The translations under genes were made by a program, and so were the position numbers. DNA of 64,000 bases from Dicaeum eximium (taxonomy: Eukaryota; Chordata; Aves; Passeriformes; Dicaeidae), in assembly GCA_013396995.1 (NCBI GenBank), contig VWZP01002400.1:868001-932000 (forward strand), in the 5' to 3' direction. Positions 12,967-24,519 of this stretch are shown here, piece after piece (the stretch's first letter is position 1; every line of letters begins with the position of its first letter). The notes under the pieces were generated by a model that was not told the DNA's origin, did not search any database, and worked only from the letters and a program-made list of their open reading frames with translations.

Positions 12967-12981
12967 GTGTGTGTGTGTGTG
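12967..12981. repeat. (GT)7 microsatellite
   Basis: Seven GT units plus a G, uninterrupted. It is followed by alternating purine-pyrimidine sequence to about 13016, which could favour Z-DNA. Confidence 0.9.
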
Positions 12982-13366
12982 CATATGTTTTGTACAATAA
13001 TGTGTATATATGTTTACAAAGTTTCTTATTTTGTATTTTTTTTTGCAAATCATAACAAAGTTGAAACCGAGCCTGGCCGACATAAGGAGGAAAGGCTTGT
13101 GTTTGTCTTTAATCTTTTCTGCAGCACGGTTCAGACTTCTGTCTGGTCTGCACATAGCAGAGCAAGGGGCTCGCCGTGCATTGCGTGCAGGCTCCTTGAT
13201 TGTGGAAGGGGAAAAAAAAAAAATCTGGCTGGAATCCAGACAGGCGAGCGCAGTGCTCTGTTGATCATTGTGTCTAGCCTTCAGGTGTCTCAGCTCACAG
13301 TGGGCGGCGGTTGGGGGAGGGGGAGATAACAGGAGGGCAGACAAAGAATAAAACTGTGTATTTACC

Positions 13367-13382
13367 AAAAAAAAAAAAAAAA
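13367..13382. repeat. 16-base A homopolymer
   Basis: Uninterrupted A run inside the CpG-richer island. There is an AATAAA 19 bases upstream (13348), but no retrocopy or target-site duplication is visible, so I read it as simple sequence. Confidence 0.85.
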
Positions 13383-13554
13383 TCATCAAAAAAATCTCGT
13401 AGGAGATTCACGTCAAATCCTTTTTTAAAAAATGCTTCTTTTAACGTTCCTTTCCCTGCAGTGGGAGTAAGCAAACATCTGTCCAGGAAGATTTATTTAA
13501 GCCATAATTAGTAGCGTCTGGAGTCTTTCAACAATTTCTCCTTATTGCACTTAA

Positions 13555-13570
13555 TTTTTTTTTTTTTTTT
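13555..13570. repeat. 16-base T homopolymer
   Basis: Uninterrupted T run followed directly by AAAAAGAAG. It is simple sequence with no gene context. Confidence 0.85.
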
Positions 13571-14022
13571 AAAAAGAAGTCTGGTCATCCTTCACTTAGA
13601 AACTGTTTTCACTTCATGCATTATTAGGGATTCAGCCCAGCCAGGACCGAGTCAGATTTCTATTGTCTTTGCTTTTTCCCTTCTGATCGTAGTTTTCAGA
13701 ATCTAACTTTTGGTAGGGAAGGGGGGTGGGAAGGATCATGCAGGCAGGGGGGAAAAGACCTTAATAAAGGTCTTACGAGCATGTGGGGGGAAAAAAAGGA
13801 GCAAAAATACAAATCAGTGCTGTTTATTATACGGTTATTCGTTTGGGTTGAATTTCTTTTCCGAGGAAGAAGAAGAAAAAAAGCGCTGCTTTGTCTGTTG
13901 CTTCTGTTTGAGAACTCTCATAAATCTTGCCCAGAAAGCAACTTGGGCTTAAGGAGATCTGGCCAGTAAAGCTCTGGGAAACAATTTCAATGTCTCCTGC
14001 TATGGATATTCTCTTCTTTCTG

Positions 14023-14053
14023 CCCCCTTCATCCCCGCTGCCCCCTCCACCCC
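14023..14053 (-). other. Canonical G-quadruplex motif (tracts of four or five G)
   Basis: On the plus strand there are four C tracts: 14023-14027, 14033-14036, 14041-14045 and 14050-14053. They are separated by loops of five, four and four bases. The minus strand therefore has four G tracts of at least four, which satisfies the standard G-quadruplex rule with short loops. A second motif begins 28 bases downstream. Confidence 0.85.
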
Positions 14054-14080
14054 GACCTTCTGACGTTCCACCGTAGAGAG

Positions 14081-14101
14081 CCCCACACCCTTTCCCACCC
14101 C
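14081..14101 (-). other. Second canonical G-quadruplex motif
   Basis: C tracts at 14081-14084, 14088-14090, 14094-14096 and 14098-14101 are separated by loops of three, three and one base. The minus strand therefore meets the canonical four-tract rule. The single-base loop is a feature often linked with stable parallel quadruplexes. Its CCCACCCC core is also a KLF/SP-type binding word. Confidence 0.85.
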
Positions 14102-14279
14102 ACCAGGAATCCGAGTGAATGCAAGCTGCAATCTGGAGGTAAAGTTGCTTATCAAAAAGCCTCTCGCCGTGCTGAGCGAGCCCAGATATTGTACTAGTTG
14201 TGTGTTTTCAGTCCAGCCATAGCCCTTTGCTAACACTCCCCCCGTTGCCTTGCCTCTCCCCCTCCCCCCGTGGAAGGGG

Positions 14280-14620
14280 TGGGATGGGAACCTTGCTCGA
14301 CTTCATTGTTCCAAATGTAAGAGCTATTTGCCCCAAAGTGTCTTCGCTGTCTTTCATAGCTAATTATAATAACTGTCAGATGTCTGCAAAGTCTGGGCTG
14401 CCCTTGCTGGCGGAGTTAAAGTTTGCCTTTATGTTTTCCCCTTGGGGACAGATCAGGCCTGATTAGACGCAGAGTACAAATAAAAGTGAACAACATACGT
14501 GTGTAGGGCTTTTTGTCTTTGTTTTTCTTTATGAACAAAGCAGCACGCTGGCTATGTCAGGAAGCAGTGTGTCATGCAGCGTGCATGCAGGCACTGCCCT
14601 GGAGGATAACTCGCTTTTGC
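14280..14620. promoter_or_regulatory. Candidate enhancer core with clustered developmental motifs
   Basis: In order there are: TAATTATAAT (14361-14370, homeodomain); CTGTCA (14373-14378, MEIS/TGIF-like); the dyad TCCCCTTGGGGA (14437-14448), whose CCCTTGGG centre fits an EBF/COE site; a perfect 12-bp palindrome ATCAGGCCTGAT (14452-14463); and AACAAAG (14534-14540, SOX or TCF-like). The block is not simple repeat and matches no transposon I know. Motif words are seen directly; enhancer activity is inferred. Confidence 0.4.
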
Positions 14621-14639
14621 CTTTTTTTTTTTCTCTTTC

Positions 14640-17600
14640 TTTTATTTAAGCATGCAAGAAATATTTCTGAATTTGAATAACGCTTTAGATACATGTTCCT
14701 CTTATAAGAAAAGTAATCACTGATTTAGGGCATGCAGCAGTTTGACGTTTTTAAGAGATTTGCTTTTCTGGGTGAAAATAAAAATAAATAGAGCCTGTAC
14801 TCACAGTTTTGTTGTGCTGTGCGGGTCGCTATCTCCTTCTGCAGCAACAAGGAGGGTTGGAGAATGTCAAGGGTGCAGAATCCCAGATAATTCAGGAGAA
14901 ATGTACAAATGTGCTTCCTGAAGTCGCCTGGAAGTCAGCTACTTGTGCTCAGACATCCCATTGCTGCTCTGCACGCTATACTGTCTGCAGTTCTGAATTG
15001 AACTAAATACTGCCCATGTGAAAGACAGGGGAAACACAGTCATGTGGGACACACAAATCCACTCTATTGGCTCTGAAGGCACAACTTCAGCATTCTTGCA
15101 TTTCCACCATTGGTTAACAGTTCGAGCTGAAAGAGTCTAGGTCCTCCTAGTGAGTCCGTTTTCCCTTTATGCTGGAAGAATGACTGTAGGATTTTACAGT
15201 GACAGGATTAGTTAAGAAAGGGACTGAAGTCATCCCTTTGACTGAAGCTGGTGGGTGGGGATTGGAAGCTGTGCTTTTCTCAAGTCTACGCTTTTCCTTT
15301 TTCTGCCTGCATTCCCAGCGTCAGGAAATGCTTGCAGTTAACTTGAGCAGCAGAGAGAAACTGAAGTGACTTTTTTGGGTTTGGTTAGAGACCTGACTTT
15401 TAGAGTAGAACAGTGTTACAGACAATACAATGATTTTCATGGGAATAACTAATCTGGTCTGCTAACTGGTTATTTTTCCCTTTTCAGATTTTTATTTTTT
15501 TAAGCTCAGAAAGGGGTATATCAGTATTATTTACCCTCAACTTTTGCATCACAAAAGCCAGATAAATGAATCCAGCAGTTTGAAAGCCTAGACTGATAAT
15601 TTGACAACAGAAGAAAGATTTTACAGAACTATTGGATCTCTAGGGGAATATTATGATATGGTCATAGTAATATTTTGAAAGAAGCAACAAATTCCAGAAA
15701 ATCTGTAATTGCTGATATTTGAGAATAATGAAGATATCAAGATTAAGTAGGAGGGAAGAAGATTGACTATTCCCTATTTTGGTATTCTGTCATTTGTCTA
15801 ATTTAGTTATGCCAGCATGAGCAGTAATTTGAAACGGTACTCAGTCATGTGTGACATACTTCTCCAATTAACCCTTATTAAAAAGACCTTTCCCAAATCC
15901 CACATGCATGTTTTCCTAGAACTACAGAAAAAAGAGGTATGACAGATTTGCAGGGTTTGTGTCCATCTCTCTCTCTGGGCAGATTTATTTCCTCTCACAC
16001 GTTTCCAGTGCTGTGTCGAGTGTAGTTCTAAATACACCCAGCGTGTGACTCCTGTTGGTAGGCTGTTGAACTTGGGGCCCAATTTAGCAGTTGAAGTGCT
16101 TAAATATGCTTGGAAATTTCCCAGAATGATTAATCTGGAATAGTAAATTCATTATATGTCTGTGGTGTAGACAAGGCCAAGCCCAGACTGCTCTGCTGGC
16201 AGTGGTAGTGTGTACGAGATCCTTTTTAGCAGCTTTTGCCTGGCCCTGGCTGTCAGGGCATCTTTTTGTTTCTTCCAGTCAAGCTCGTTCAGTCCACCTT
16301 AAACCAATGCTTCTCCCTCCTCAGAGTTCACCCTCTTAAGCTATTTATAGACTTTTATCATCACCTCACTGACCACCCTTGTCATCACTTAGCTGAACAC
16401 CATATTCCAGGTGTAGCTGCGTAAGATACGGGAACATTCCTCCATATCCTGTGACCTGGTATGGCTGCAGCAAATCAATATGTTTGCTTGATATGTGAGC
16501 AAAAAAAATACATCTCTTAAAAATAAACTGACACACCTGACAAACAGGGTTTTAAAGAAGATGAAGACAGTAAATATTCTACTCTGAGTTAAGAAGGCCT
16601 TGTAAAGACCTTCTAAGTGCTAAGAAGATGCAGAGTGGGTTTTTTTTTTCAGCAGGCTCACTTACAAATACCATTCAGTAACAATACATAAAAGGTGTGG
16701 TTTGGTGGGTGGTGTTGTTTGGCTTTTTAATCTTCATGAAGAAAGATAATTGTCTGGTTTGGTTAAAATAAGGCTACAGCAGTAGCATCAAAACTTTTTT
16801 CCACCCTCCAAAAAATGTTTTCAGCTCCACTAAGCTTTCCACATCTGGACTCCAGAACACTGAGGGAAGAGAACTGAAAACCCTGGGAGACATTTTCTTT
16901 TTTCACTGTGCTGGTGGTCTTCATAATTTTGGTTGCTCTTTTTTGTTGTTGTTTAATTCAATTAAAGAGGGAAGAAATACTAATAAAAGAAAAGTTACTC
17001 TAGAGAGCAGTAAACTCTTTAGTTTTAAGACCAATACATGGTCTTGTCTTAAATACATCTTTTTCATGAATATCAGTTTCTGATTTTAAAATGCTGAAAA
17101 GCTCTTCACAGAGAGGGAAGAAACATCTGGGTTCATTTATTATTGTTTAGTTCTTTCCTCAAACAACTCAAGGGTGGGTTTCAGGAAAATCTAGGGACTC
17201 TAGAGCAGTGATTATTTACCTTCATTTCTTGAGCAGGTGAATCAAAGACCTAAATGATACAAGCAGACATTTTTGTAATTTGCAGTATTTTGGAGACCAA
17301 ATTAATACTTTGCATCACTGTGCCTCCAGAGAGAGAAGTGCATCTTTATATGTATTTGTGCATCTAAATGGACATTTTATTCTCCCTGTCATGTCCATGG
17401 AAAAGAAAAAAAAATGAAAATTTAGGCTACATCATATTCACTCTCATTGAATAACAAACTGTTTCTCTTGCCCCTATTGTTGATCAAGATGAATTCATAA
17501 TTGTAACAGTCAAAGAATAAGAGCATAATGAAATTATCTCTGTGTGGAAAATAACGTTACTTTGCAAATTCTGTCATGGTGATGAAGTTTAACACACAAG

Positions 17601-18435
17601 ACAAGTGTTGGATGAACTGGGCTGTCAGAGGCTGGAGATCCTACTGCTCTGTGGTCCTCTGTGATTCCATCCTTTAACACTACAGATCTCCATTTCTGGG
17701 TTTGGGTTAGGGTTTTTTGGTCTTGCAGCTTTTTCCCCTGATCTGGCAAAGATTGGTAGGGACACTTAACTCCTGACTAACAGAGATCCTGTTCCTAAGA
17801 ATTTTTAAGCTTCCTTGGCCAGGAACACTAGGAAAGAAAAGATGTGACTGAAGTTAAAAATTATAGTTACTAAAGGAGCATTTTCAATATTTGGAAGCAT
17901 TAGAGAGCAGATGGTTGGTGTGAGGGTGAGGAAAAGTAGGATGGCCTTGAACATCTTGTACAGGGTGTATTCACAGATAACGTTTAAAAACAGCTATTGA
18001 TTTCTTTCATGTGGAAATGCTCAATCTCTTCTTGGGAGGAGGAGCAGATTTGCCCCTTGGCTTCTTAGTAAGGTACACAACATTTAAAAAGACAAAAATC
18101 AAAACTTGAGATAAATTTCTTTCAGAAACAATAAAGGCACTAGTGCAGTTTGCACACTGATGTGTTGCATGGATACTTCTGAAAACATAAATTTTAACTG
18201 TTCTTTTATACAATCAAATTAAGTCCTATCGTGTGTATGATGCAGATTTCATGTTGCCTGGCATTTTTAGGTCTTTCCATTTTTCTTTCAGTGGAAAGTA
18301 ATTGAACTTCATTGACTGTGTATTTGCTTACAACTTTGCCAGAGAATTTTTGCTGTTCTATACACCTTTGCTTTTTATAATTCAGCAGTAGGTGGTATTT
18401 GCTAAAGTTTCAACCTTATATTAGTCAGTGCTAGT
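14640..18435. other. A/T-rich non-coding stretch, no gene seen
   Basis: Frames stay below 92 codons and show no domain. A degenerate CR1-like segment (16320-16440) is listed separately. I noticed T runs (14622-14632, 16642-16650) and nothing else that is structured. Confidence 0.55.
16320..16440 (-). repeat. Probable old CR1 LINE fragment
   Basis: The plus strand reads like the reverse complement of the CR1 3' region: a segment near 16344-16365 with 'acttttatcatcacctc', then 'gaacaccatattccaggtgtagc' near 16396-16418. This matches the CR1 stretch that usually reads 'acagtattccaggtgtggcc'. The copy is diverged and internally shortened. Boundaries are approximate. Confidence 0.45.
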
Positions 18436-18443
18436 AAAATCCC

Positions 18444-18878
18444 TTGAGGTCAGTAGTGCATAAGCGAAGAAGAAATCAGACAGAATATCTCAGGAGATAC
18501 TGGAGAAGCCAGAAAAAGGCAGAGAAGAAGAAAAAGTCATTGGAAATCGTTGAGGGAGAGCAACGAAGGGCACCCAAAAGCCATTTCATGGAGAGAAACT
18601 ACCAGAGCCTGGAAATATGCACAAGCAGTGTGTGCACAGATCCTGGAAAGGGCTCTGTACCCTGGTTAAGAACAGCCCAAAGCCAACACGAGGAGTGTTT
18701 CAAACGTGTCTGGTACAAGAGGGTTGTAAGTGAAGGTTTGTTCTCATCTCCTGCACCAGGAGGGGTGAAAACAGCTGAAATGTTGTCTAAGCAAATCACC
18801 TCTGCTCTATATGACCTAGTTGGGCAGGCTGCAATATCCACCATTGCCACAAAGAAAAATCATGAGTTTAGCTGTTAA
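18444..18878 (+). other. 144-codon open frame, probably not a gene
   Basis: The frame begins at an ATG at 18444 and ends at a stop at 18876-18878. Its first 40 residues are strongly basic (many Arg and Lys), and the rest has no motif I recognise. No splice-site framework, CpG promoter or poly-A signal supports it, and the surroundings are A/T-rich desert. An 83-codon frame lies opposite (18599-18850). A chance frame or fossil retrocopy is most likely. Confidence 0.3.
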
Positions 18879-20011
18879 TACCATAATGGATTTTGTGAGG
18901 CTTTTGGGGGTGGGGGTGGGAATGATGTATGTTTTGCTTTTGGGTTTTTCCAACTGAGTCTTATTCCTTGGTCTCCTCTAGTTCTGTAGAAGAAGTGAAT
19001 AAAACCACATGAGATATTGGGAAGATATATTTATAGACTTGATTTTGGTTACAGGACTGTTAGTGGGGAATTCAGATTTCATTCAGGTGAACTTAATATG
19101 GTAGGAAAAAATCCAGGATTATTAGCTAATGGATCGTAAAATTTTTACTAATTTATTCAAGTGAAAATTAAATAATGTGTTTAGAATTGGATTTGTAAAA
19201 GAAAAAATTCTAGATAAAACGAAATGTTACTTAAACAATGGGTTGGTAAGTGCAGTATACCTCAGATCAAATTGGGTGACATGAGTTTTTTAAAGCTTGG
19301 CTAAAATGAGATCACCATAGAAAGATTTGATCACTAGAGAGATTTGATCTGTCAATAATTTTCCAACCATGCTTTTTATTTGATAAACCCTAAAATGAAA
19401 GTTAGGTAAACAGTGTCTATATCACATCTGTGTATTCCAGAAAGTCTGGTAATTTCTTTGGAATAAATAATGCTTTTTTTCTTTCCTGGGTAATTTCCTT
19501 AATTTTAAAAAATTCTCCTATTTTTGGCTCTTTTCTTTAATCATTTGTTCCCTTAAGTCCTTTCAGAATAAACAATTTATTTTCCCTAAAAGACACTTGC
19601 TATGTTTTCATCCTAAAAAAATGAAGGCTTTTTAGAGACAGTCATACTTTGGTGACCATAACAGCAATTTTTCCCTCAGACTACTCTTACAAGGTTGTGC
19701 AGCTTTTTCTGGTTTCATATGCAAGTTCTTTCATCCCCAATTAACCCACAGTAATATATCAACATATATATTTTATAAATTATTTATCAAACTGTCATTT
19801 CCTTATAGGTGCCTGCAACTGCAACTGGCACTTCATATTTTAATTTTCTTGTAAAGATTAGTTTCAAAATCTAGAACTTACCAAATTATGTGCAATCCGG
19901 TATTTGATGAAGAATGATAGTATTTATCCGTTACTGTTTCAAATGTAGAAGTCTTTTCTTTGAAAAAATCCTACATGGTCTAATTTTGAATTTTTTAAAT
20001 TGAAAAATTAA

Positions 20012-20033
20012 AAAAAAATCATCTGATTTTTTT
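20012..20033. other. A/T-rich hairpin
   Basis: AAAAAAATCA (20012-20021) and TGATTTTTTT (20024-20033) are perfect reverse complements around a two-base centre. Because the arms are mostly homopolymer, this may be chance or the result of two opposed A runs. Confidence 0.6.
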
Positions 20034-21370
20034 GAATGAATTATCTGATGCTATAAATTATCTCTCTCTTCACAGAGAAAATAGGTGAATATGTCAGTAT
20101 TTCAAATGATGTGAATTTAATAAATTAAATAGTGTATTCCCTGCACTGTCCCACCCCTACAGCACTGCTTCTATTCTGCAGTATTCTAGGTGAGGTTAAA
20201 GCATCACTAGGACACAAGCCTATAGCAGTTGCAACACCTTTTTCAGTAAAAAATATATTAAAGTGAAATATATATTCCAAATTTTTCAAAGTAATATAGT
20301 GTTTGTGGACCAGTATAATAAATCTTGGAGATTGTTTTTCTTTGTCAATAATTTTGATGTAATGAGATTTCCCATTTTTAATTCATAGTTCTGGTCTGAT
20401 ATCTCAGTCTTTTACAGATTAAGACAGTAGATAGTTTGCCCCATTTCTGTTCCAGTTTTGGGTGGTCCTAAACCAGGATAGTTTCAAAAGGATTTGTTTC
20501 TCTAAACCATCTGCCTTCCACATTTTACTCCCTAATGAAATAATTTATTTTGTTGTTTCCTTAAAGGATGTTAATACTGCATAAAAGCAATAAGGATACC
20601 ATAGTTTTCCTTACAAGAAGCCAGACCTGTTACTTTAAGGAAGCGCATTTTTCCTCTGGTAGCTTATGAAAATTTAAATTAAAAGGATTTAATAATTTAA
20701 GCAGCAGAGTGTAGTGACTGAGTGCTGACGAACAGAGGAGTTTGAAACTGCTGGCAAAACACAAGGCATTTCAGAGAATATAGCTCAATACTGCCTTCAG
20801 GCACTGACCCTTGCTAGGTGCACACAGGGTGCAGATGCTTCCAGAAAGAGATGATTGTATAGTTGAACAGAACTGCTACTCCAGGAATGACATTTTATCT
20901 TTAATTATATATTTGGTATTGATTAATGAATTTCTTATACACTACAGAGCAAAGAATTAATTTACCAGGAGGGTTTTGATCTTGGTTAAGGAACAAGGTG
21001 TGTCTGGGAAGTGGATGGAAGTGGCAGGGCAGAGGGAGCAAGTCAATGCAAACTGCACTTGTTCAAATATTTCCAGTTGCAAAATTGTGTTTGCATATGT
21101 GTCTGATCCTTGTAAGGGAAAAAAATTCTACCCTGAGCCCTCCTGCATGTCATCCTACTTAAAATCATCTCTATTGTGTTTTTTACCTGGTTTTGTTGGG
21201 TTTTTTGTTGTTTGTTTTTTTTTTTTTAATAGAGCCATCATGATGATATCTAAATATCCTACTACTCTGTCCCTCGCTCTGTATTGTTTATTCCTTCCCA
21301 TTGTTTAATTATGGACCTCATTTATGGTATTAACATAATCTAAACTGGAGGTTTCTTGCTTGAGGGACCT

Positions 21371-21455
21371 TGACTGAGATCCTGACCTTAGTGAAATCAA
21401 GGAGAAGAGTGGATTTCAGTGTCTTAAGTGGCACCAGGATTTCACCCTGACTTTA
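21371..21455. repeat. Old dispersed amniote repeat fragment
   Basis: The order 'ctgagatcctgacc', 'agtgaaatcaagg', 'tttcagtgtc' and 'caggatttcaccctga' matches a dispersed sequence common in reptile and bird DNA. There, 'gatcctggccc', 'gaagtcaatgg', 'gacttcagtgg' and 'caggatttcaccc' follow each other. I recognise the pattern but cannot name the family with certainty. Confidence 0.5.
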
Positions 21456-22339
21456 TTCAGAACACCTCTGGACAAAGGGAACAAGCAAGAATGAAGTGCT
21501 TGAGTATTAAGCCAATTATCTCTTCTAATTAGAACATGTATAGGGAACTCTTAAACTAAAGAAAGGGTGAAATCTGCTGAATAAATTATTCCCAGTAAAT
21601 AGTGCACCCAGCTCTAGTCCTGACAGAGATAAAGCTGCAGTGGCATCCAAGTGTCTGCTCTTACAGGGTGTTGCTCTGACACAGATGTCAAATGACACAT
21701 CAACATGAGGTGAACACATGAGTCTTATTCCCTGCCTTGCTCAGCTGGAGAGATTACAAAGGGGGTGGTCAAATAAGCTCCAACAATGCTCTTATAACCT
21801 CCTTTAGCTGTAAAAGATAAATAAAACTGGCCAGGAGGTATCTTCTGTAATTCCTTAAATCTGCTTTGCAGATATTACAAAGTGTAGACTGCAAATAGCT
21901 TGGGACCTTTTTCCACAACGTGGAGGGAGGCAGGGAGATCAGTGAGAGCTTGTGGCCAGCCCCTCCAAGAATGAAAAGAGACCTGAAAATTAAAACCAGT
22001 TCTTTTTGTCTGGTGAAGTAGGTGTTGCTAAAAAAGGAGTTTAGCTCTGGTTCATTTCCCCAGTATTGAATTTACCTCCATATCTTTTGCTGGGCTGTGG
22101 TGAGATATCTTTGAGACTAAGTAGCAGTGATGGAAATACTGAAGATATGAATAGAAAGTGATTGAAACCCTGTGCTGGGGACAGTATTCTGACTGTCCAT
22201 ATTCCTGAAAAATGCCGTGAAAATTATAATTTTGTTTGGGCTTTTGTTACCCTGGTGAATGGCATGGGTTCTCTTAGCCCATTACCCATAAAATTGAGTT
22301 CTGAATGAGGAAAAATCAAAAGTATTGTAGAAAAAGTGG

Positions 22340-22620
22340 TTTGAATGTTTCCTGAGGACAGGCGTGTAGGGAAGGGCCTGATTGGTGATATTCATAACTC
22401 CTGTAGGACCCTGGTGGAGCTGTTTGAGCGTGTGCTGCAGGAGCAGGGCAGTCTACGTGCAGAACCTGCCGCGGCAGCCGGGGCACATGGAGTCAGGCAG
22501 CAGCTCCAGCTCTGCAGCCTCACAGAGGAAATCAGAGAATTCAGACCCGACGCCTCTCTATCCATCAGGATGGCATTCATGCATACTAAATGCCATAACA
22601 CTGATAAAGTCTAATTTTAG
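22340..22620. other. G/C-richer block of unknown origin
   Basis: The block is open in three overlapping frames: 89 (22345-22614) and 80 (22382-22624) codons plus, 69 (22392-22601) minus. The 89-codon product has an acidic, leucine-containing centre followed by an Ala/Gln/Leu-rich stretch, but nothing I can identify. It could be a decayed exon, a retroelement piece or composition-driven openness. No flanking consensus splice sites in the right frame were found. Confidence 0.3.
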
Positions 22621-23886
22621 CTGAAACTGTCCTTACAACACCAGATTTTACTTTGGGTAATGAAACCGAATGTTATAAAAAAATTTAGATTCTTTCACTC
22701 ATTTCTTCAAAAGGACAGGAGAAAAAAAACAAAACCCAAAACCCCATTACTTTTTCTTGCCTTTTCTCCCTCCTTCTCAAAGAAAGCACTATGTTTATAG
22801 TCCTTTGTCCTAAATGTAACATCTTCCAGCCATAATTTAAAATCAGTGTAATTTTGTATCAGATTTTTGGTATTTTTAATGTTCTTTTAGAAACTCTTCA
22901 ATGAAGTCGAAATGCAGTTTGCAGTCCTTTAAAACAGTGAAAATCTTTTTTTTTGTTCTTTTGCAGTGGTGGATTTTCCCAGAGTAAAGATGATAATTAA
23001 TGTATCTTGGTTAAATTTCTGTAACTTTCATTCCAGTAATTTCAAAATTTCTACCAACTAGTATCTTTCATTAAAGTAGAATTATTATAAAGATTAATTT
23101 TATCATAGTGTTAAAAACTGTACATCATAGGCAAACAATCCATGTAGAAATATGTGCTTGTTCCTTTGAGAGAGGTGAATAGATAAACTGTCCAAGGTAC
23201 AGGGAAATAGAGCATGGATAATGCGGGTTTGAGATATTCTGTTGCTTAAGTGATGCATTAAATCAATATTCTGCAAAGCTTTTTCTTGTTAAGTTATTTA
23301 CTTGGCTGCTGTCACAATTCACCATTTAGGTCATCATCTTTTTAAAAAATATATTTTCTTGTGGCCTAATTTAACTTCATCTAAATACTCCAATTTCTCA
23401 AGTAATGAAACTGCTTCAAATGCTGAAACTAGAACTGTTGTATTGCCAATATTTACACTCACATTCCTTTCTTGGTTAATATGTTAGGGAAATAATAGAA
23501 TTTCAAGTGAACAACTAATTTATCGGCATGGAAATCTATTACTACAAATTAATATCAGAACGAATAAAAAGTGGCCTTAATAATTTAATAAAAAAGAAAA
23601 ATTCTTTAATCAAGTTCTGAAAAGAGTCTCATGAAAAGAAAGACAAGTGTTCTTTCTTCAGCTATTCTCACTTTAACATAATATATGCATAAATGAATTG
23701 TCAGAAGTTGCTTCTTTTCAACAGTCAAAACCATTCAAAAATTATTTTGGAGATCAGCAGTGCCTTGTTGTAACAGGAGCCAAAGGTATGAGCTGGGTGA
23801 GGGCAGCTCAGGAAACCCTCAGCCCTCACATGGCTGAGGAAGAGCTGCACAGCTTCAGCACCCTGGAGGAATTTTGTTTGTCAAAG

Positions 23887-23910
23887 AAAAAAAAAAAAAA
23901 AAAAAAAAAA
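23887..23910. repeat. 24-base A homopolymer
   Basis: Uninterrupted A run downstream of a G/C-richer 130-base segment. A retrocopy tail was considered, but I see neither a recognisable parent gene nor a duplicated target site. Run length may be unreliable in the assembly. Confidence 0.85.
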
Positions 23911-23917
23911 GGAACAT

Positions 23918-23957
23918 CCTGGACTATGAACAACGTNCCTGGATCATGAACCACCTC
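23918..23957. repeat. Imperfect 20-base tandem pair containing the only N
   Basis: Two adjacent 20-base units both start with CCTGGA and share ATGAAC. They match at about 15 of 19 comparable positions. The single ambiguous base, N at 23937, is the last base of the first unit. The neighbouring A run and this duplication probably caused the ambiguous call. Confidence 0.6.
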
Positions 23958-24519
23958 TGTTGCGCTGAGGTTCCACTGAGCTCCAGATAACAAAATCATT
24001 TTAGACCAAGCAACCCATCCAATAATTTTTCCCCCTTAATCAAGATTCAAAAGGATAAGATCACTGGCTTCCCTTTGTAAGCTGTGCTAATGGTCTCTCA
24101 TCTTTACAGTGCTGCCTGTGAGAGGCTCTTTATATAAAGGGGAGTAAGTGACAGGGTCTGCACAGGCAAGGCTGTCTGCACTTCAGTTTACATGGTTTTG
24201 GACTTGTTAAAAGAATTTTTGATGAAATTATGCAGTGGTGGTGGTTTTGTTTTTTCTTTCTAAGCAGTTTTATTTAATTTTAAACTAGGCTAAGAAACAG
24301 TGTTACTGGAGAGAATTTATTCATCCTTTTTGGGGTATTTTAAAAATATAGGTTGTTCAAATGGCGATGAAAACTGTCAAGTGAATGCAGAGCATTTATT
24401 TGGGTGAAGGAAAGCGCAGAGATTATGATAGATTTTTTAAAGAAATTATAAGTACTGAAGCTAGTAGAAGAGAGTTTGGGAATTGCTGCATTCCTTACCA
24501 CTCACAAGGGATGTTTCAG

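Larger units (their letters stand above)
12840..14640. promoter_or_regulatory. Candidate regulatory island with CpGs and G-quadruplex motifs
   Basis: This 1.8-kb region has many more CpGs than the rest of the window. It contains long G or C runs (13304-13323, 13716-13755, 14023-14101, 14238-14269), A and T homopolymers, and dense homeodomain, SOX-like and E-box-like words. No open frame is convincing: the 147-codon minus frame (12946-13389) and 129-codon plus frame (12940-13329) overlap one another and run through microsatellite and homopolymer sequence. A distal enhancer cluster or a promoter of a non-coding transcript would fit. No first exon or transcription start can be fixed from sequence alone. 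Confidence 0.45.
18880..22335. other. A/T-rich non-coding stretch, no gene seen
   Basis: A G-rich patch at 18906-18920 has three G tracts separated by single T bases, one short of the canonical quadruplex rule. A low-complexity hairpin is at 20012-20033. The 110-codon frame at 20976-21308 runs through a T-rich tract and looks like chance. An old amniote repeat at 21371-21455 is listed separately. Confidence 0.55.

Noticed and set aside
12946..13389. 147-codon minus-strand frame facing a 129-codon plus frame
   Set aside because: Both cross a GT microsatellite and A-rich tracts and overlap each other. The products are low in complexity.
18906..18920. G-rich patch as a G-quadruplex
   Set aside because: Only three G tracts of three or more are present, with no fourth within a usual loop length.
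23760..23910. Segment ending in a 24-base A run, as a processed retrocopy
   Set aside because: No target-site duplication, no recognisable parent and an irregular assembly at this spot.
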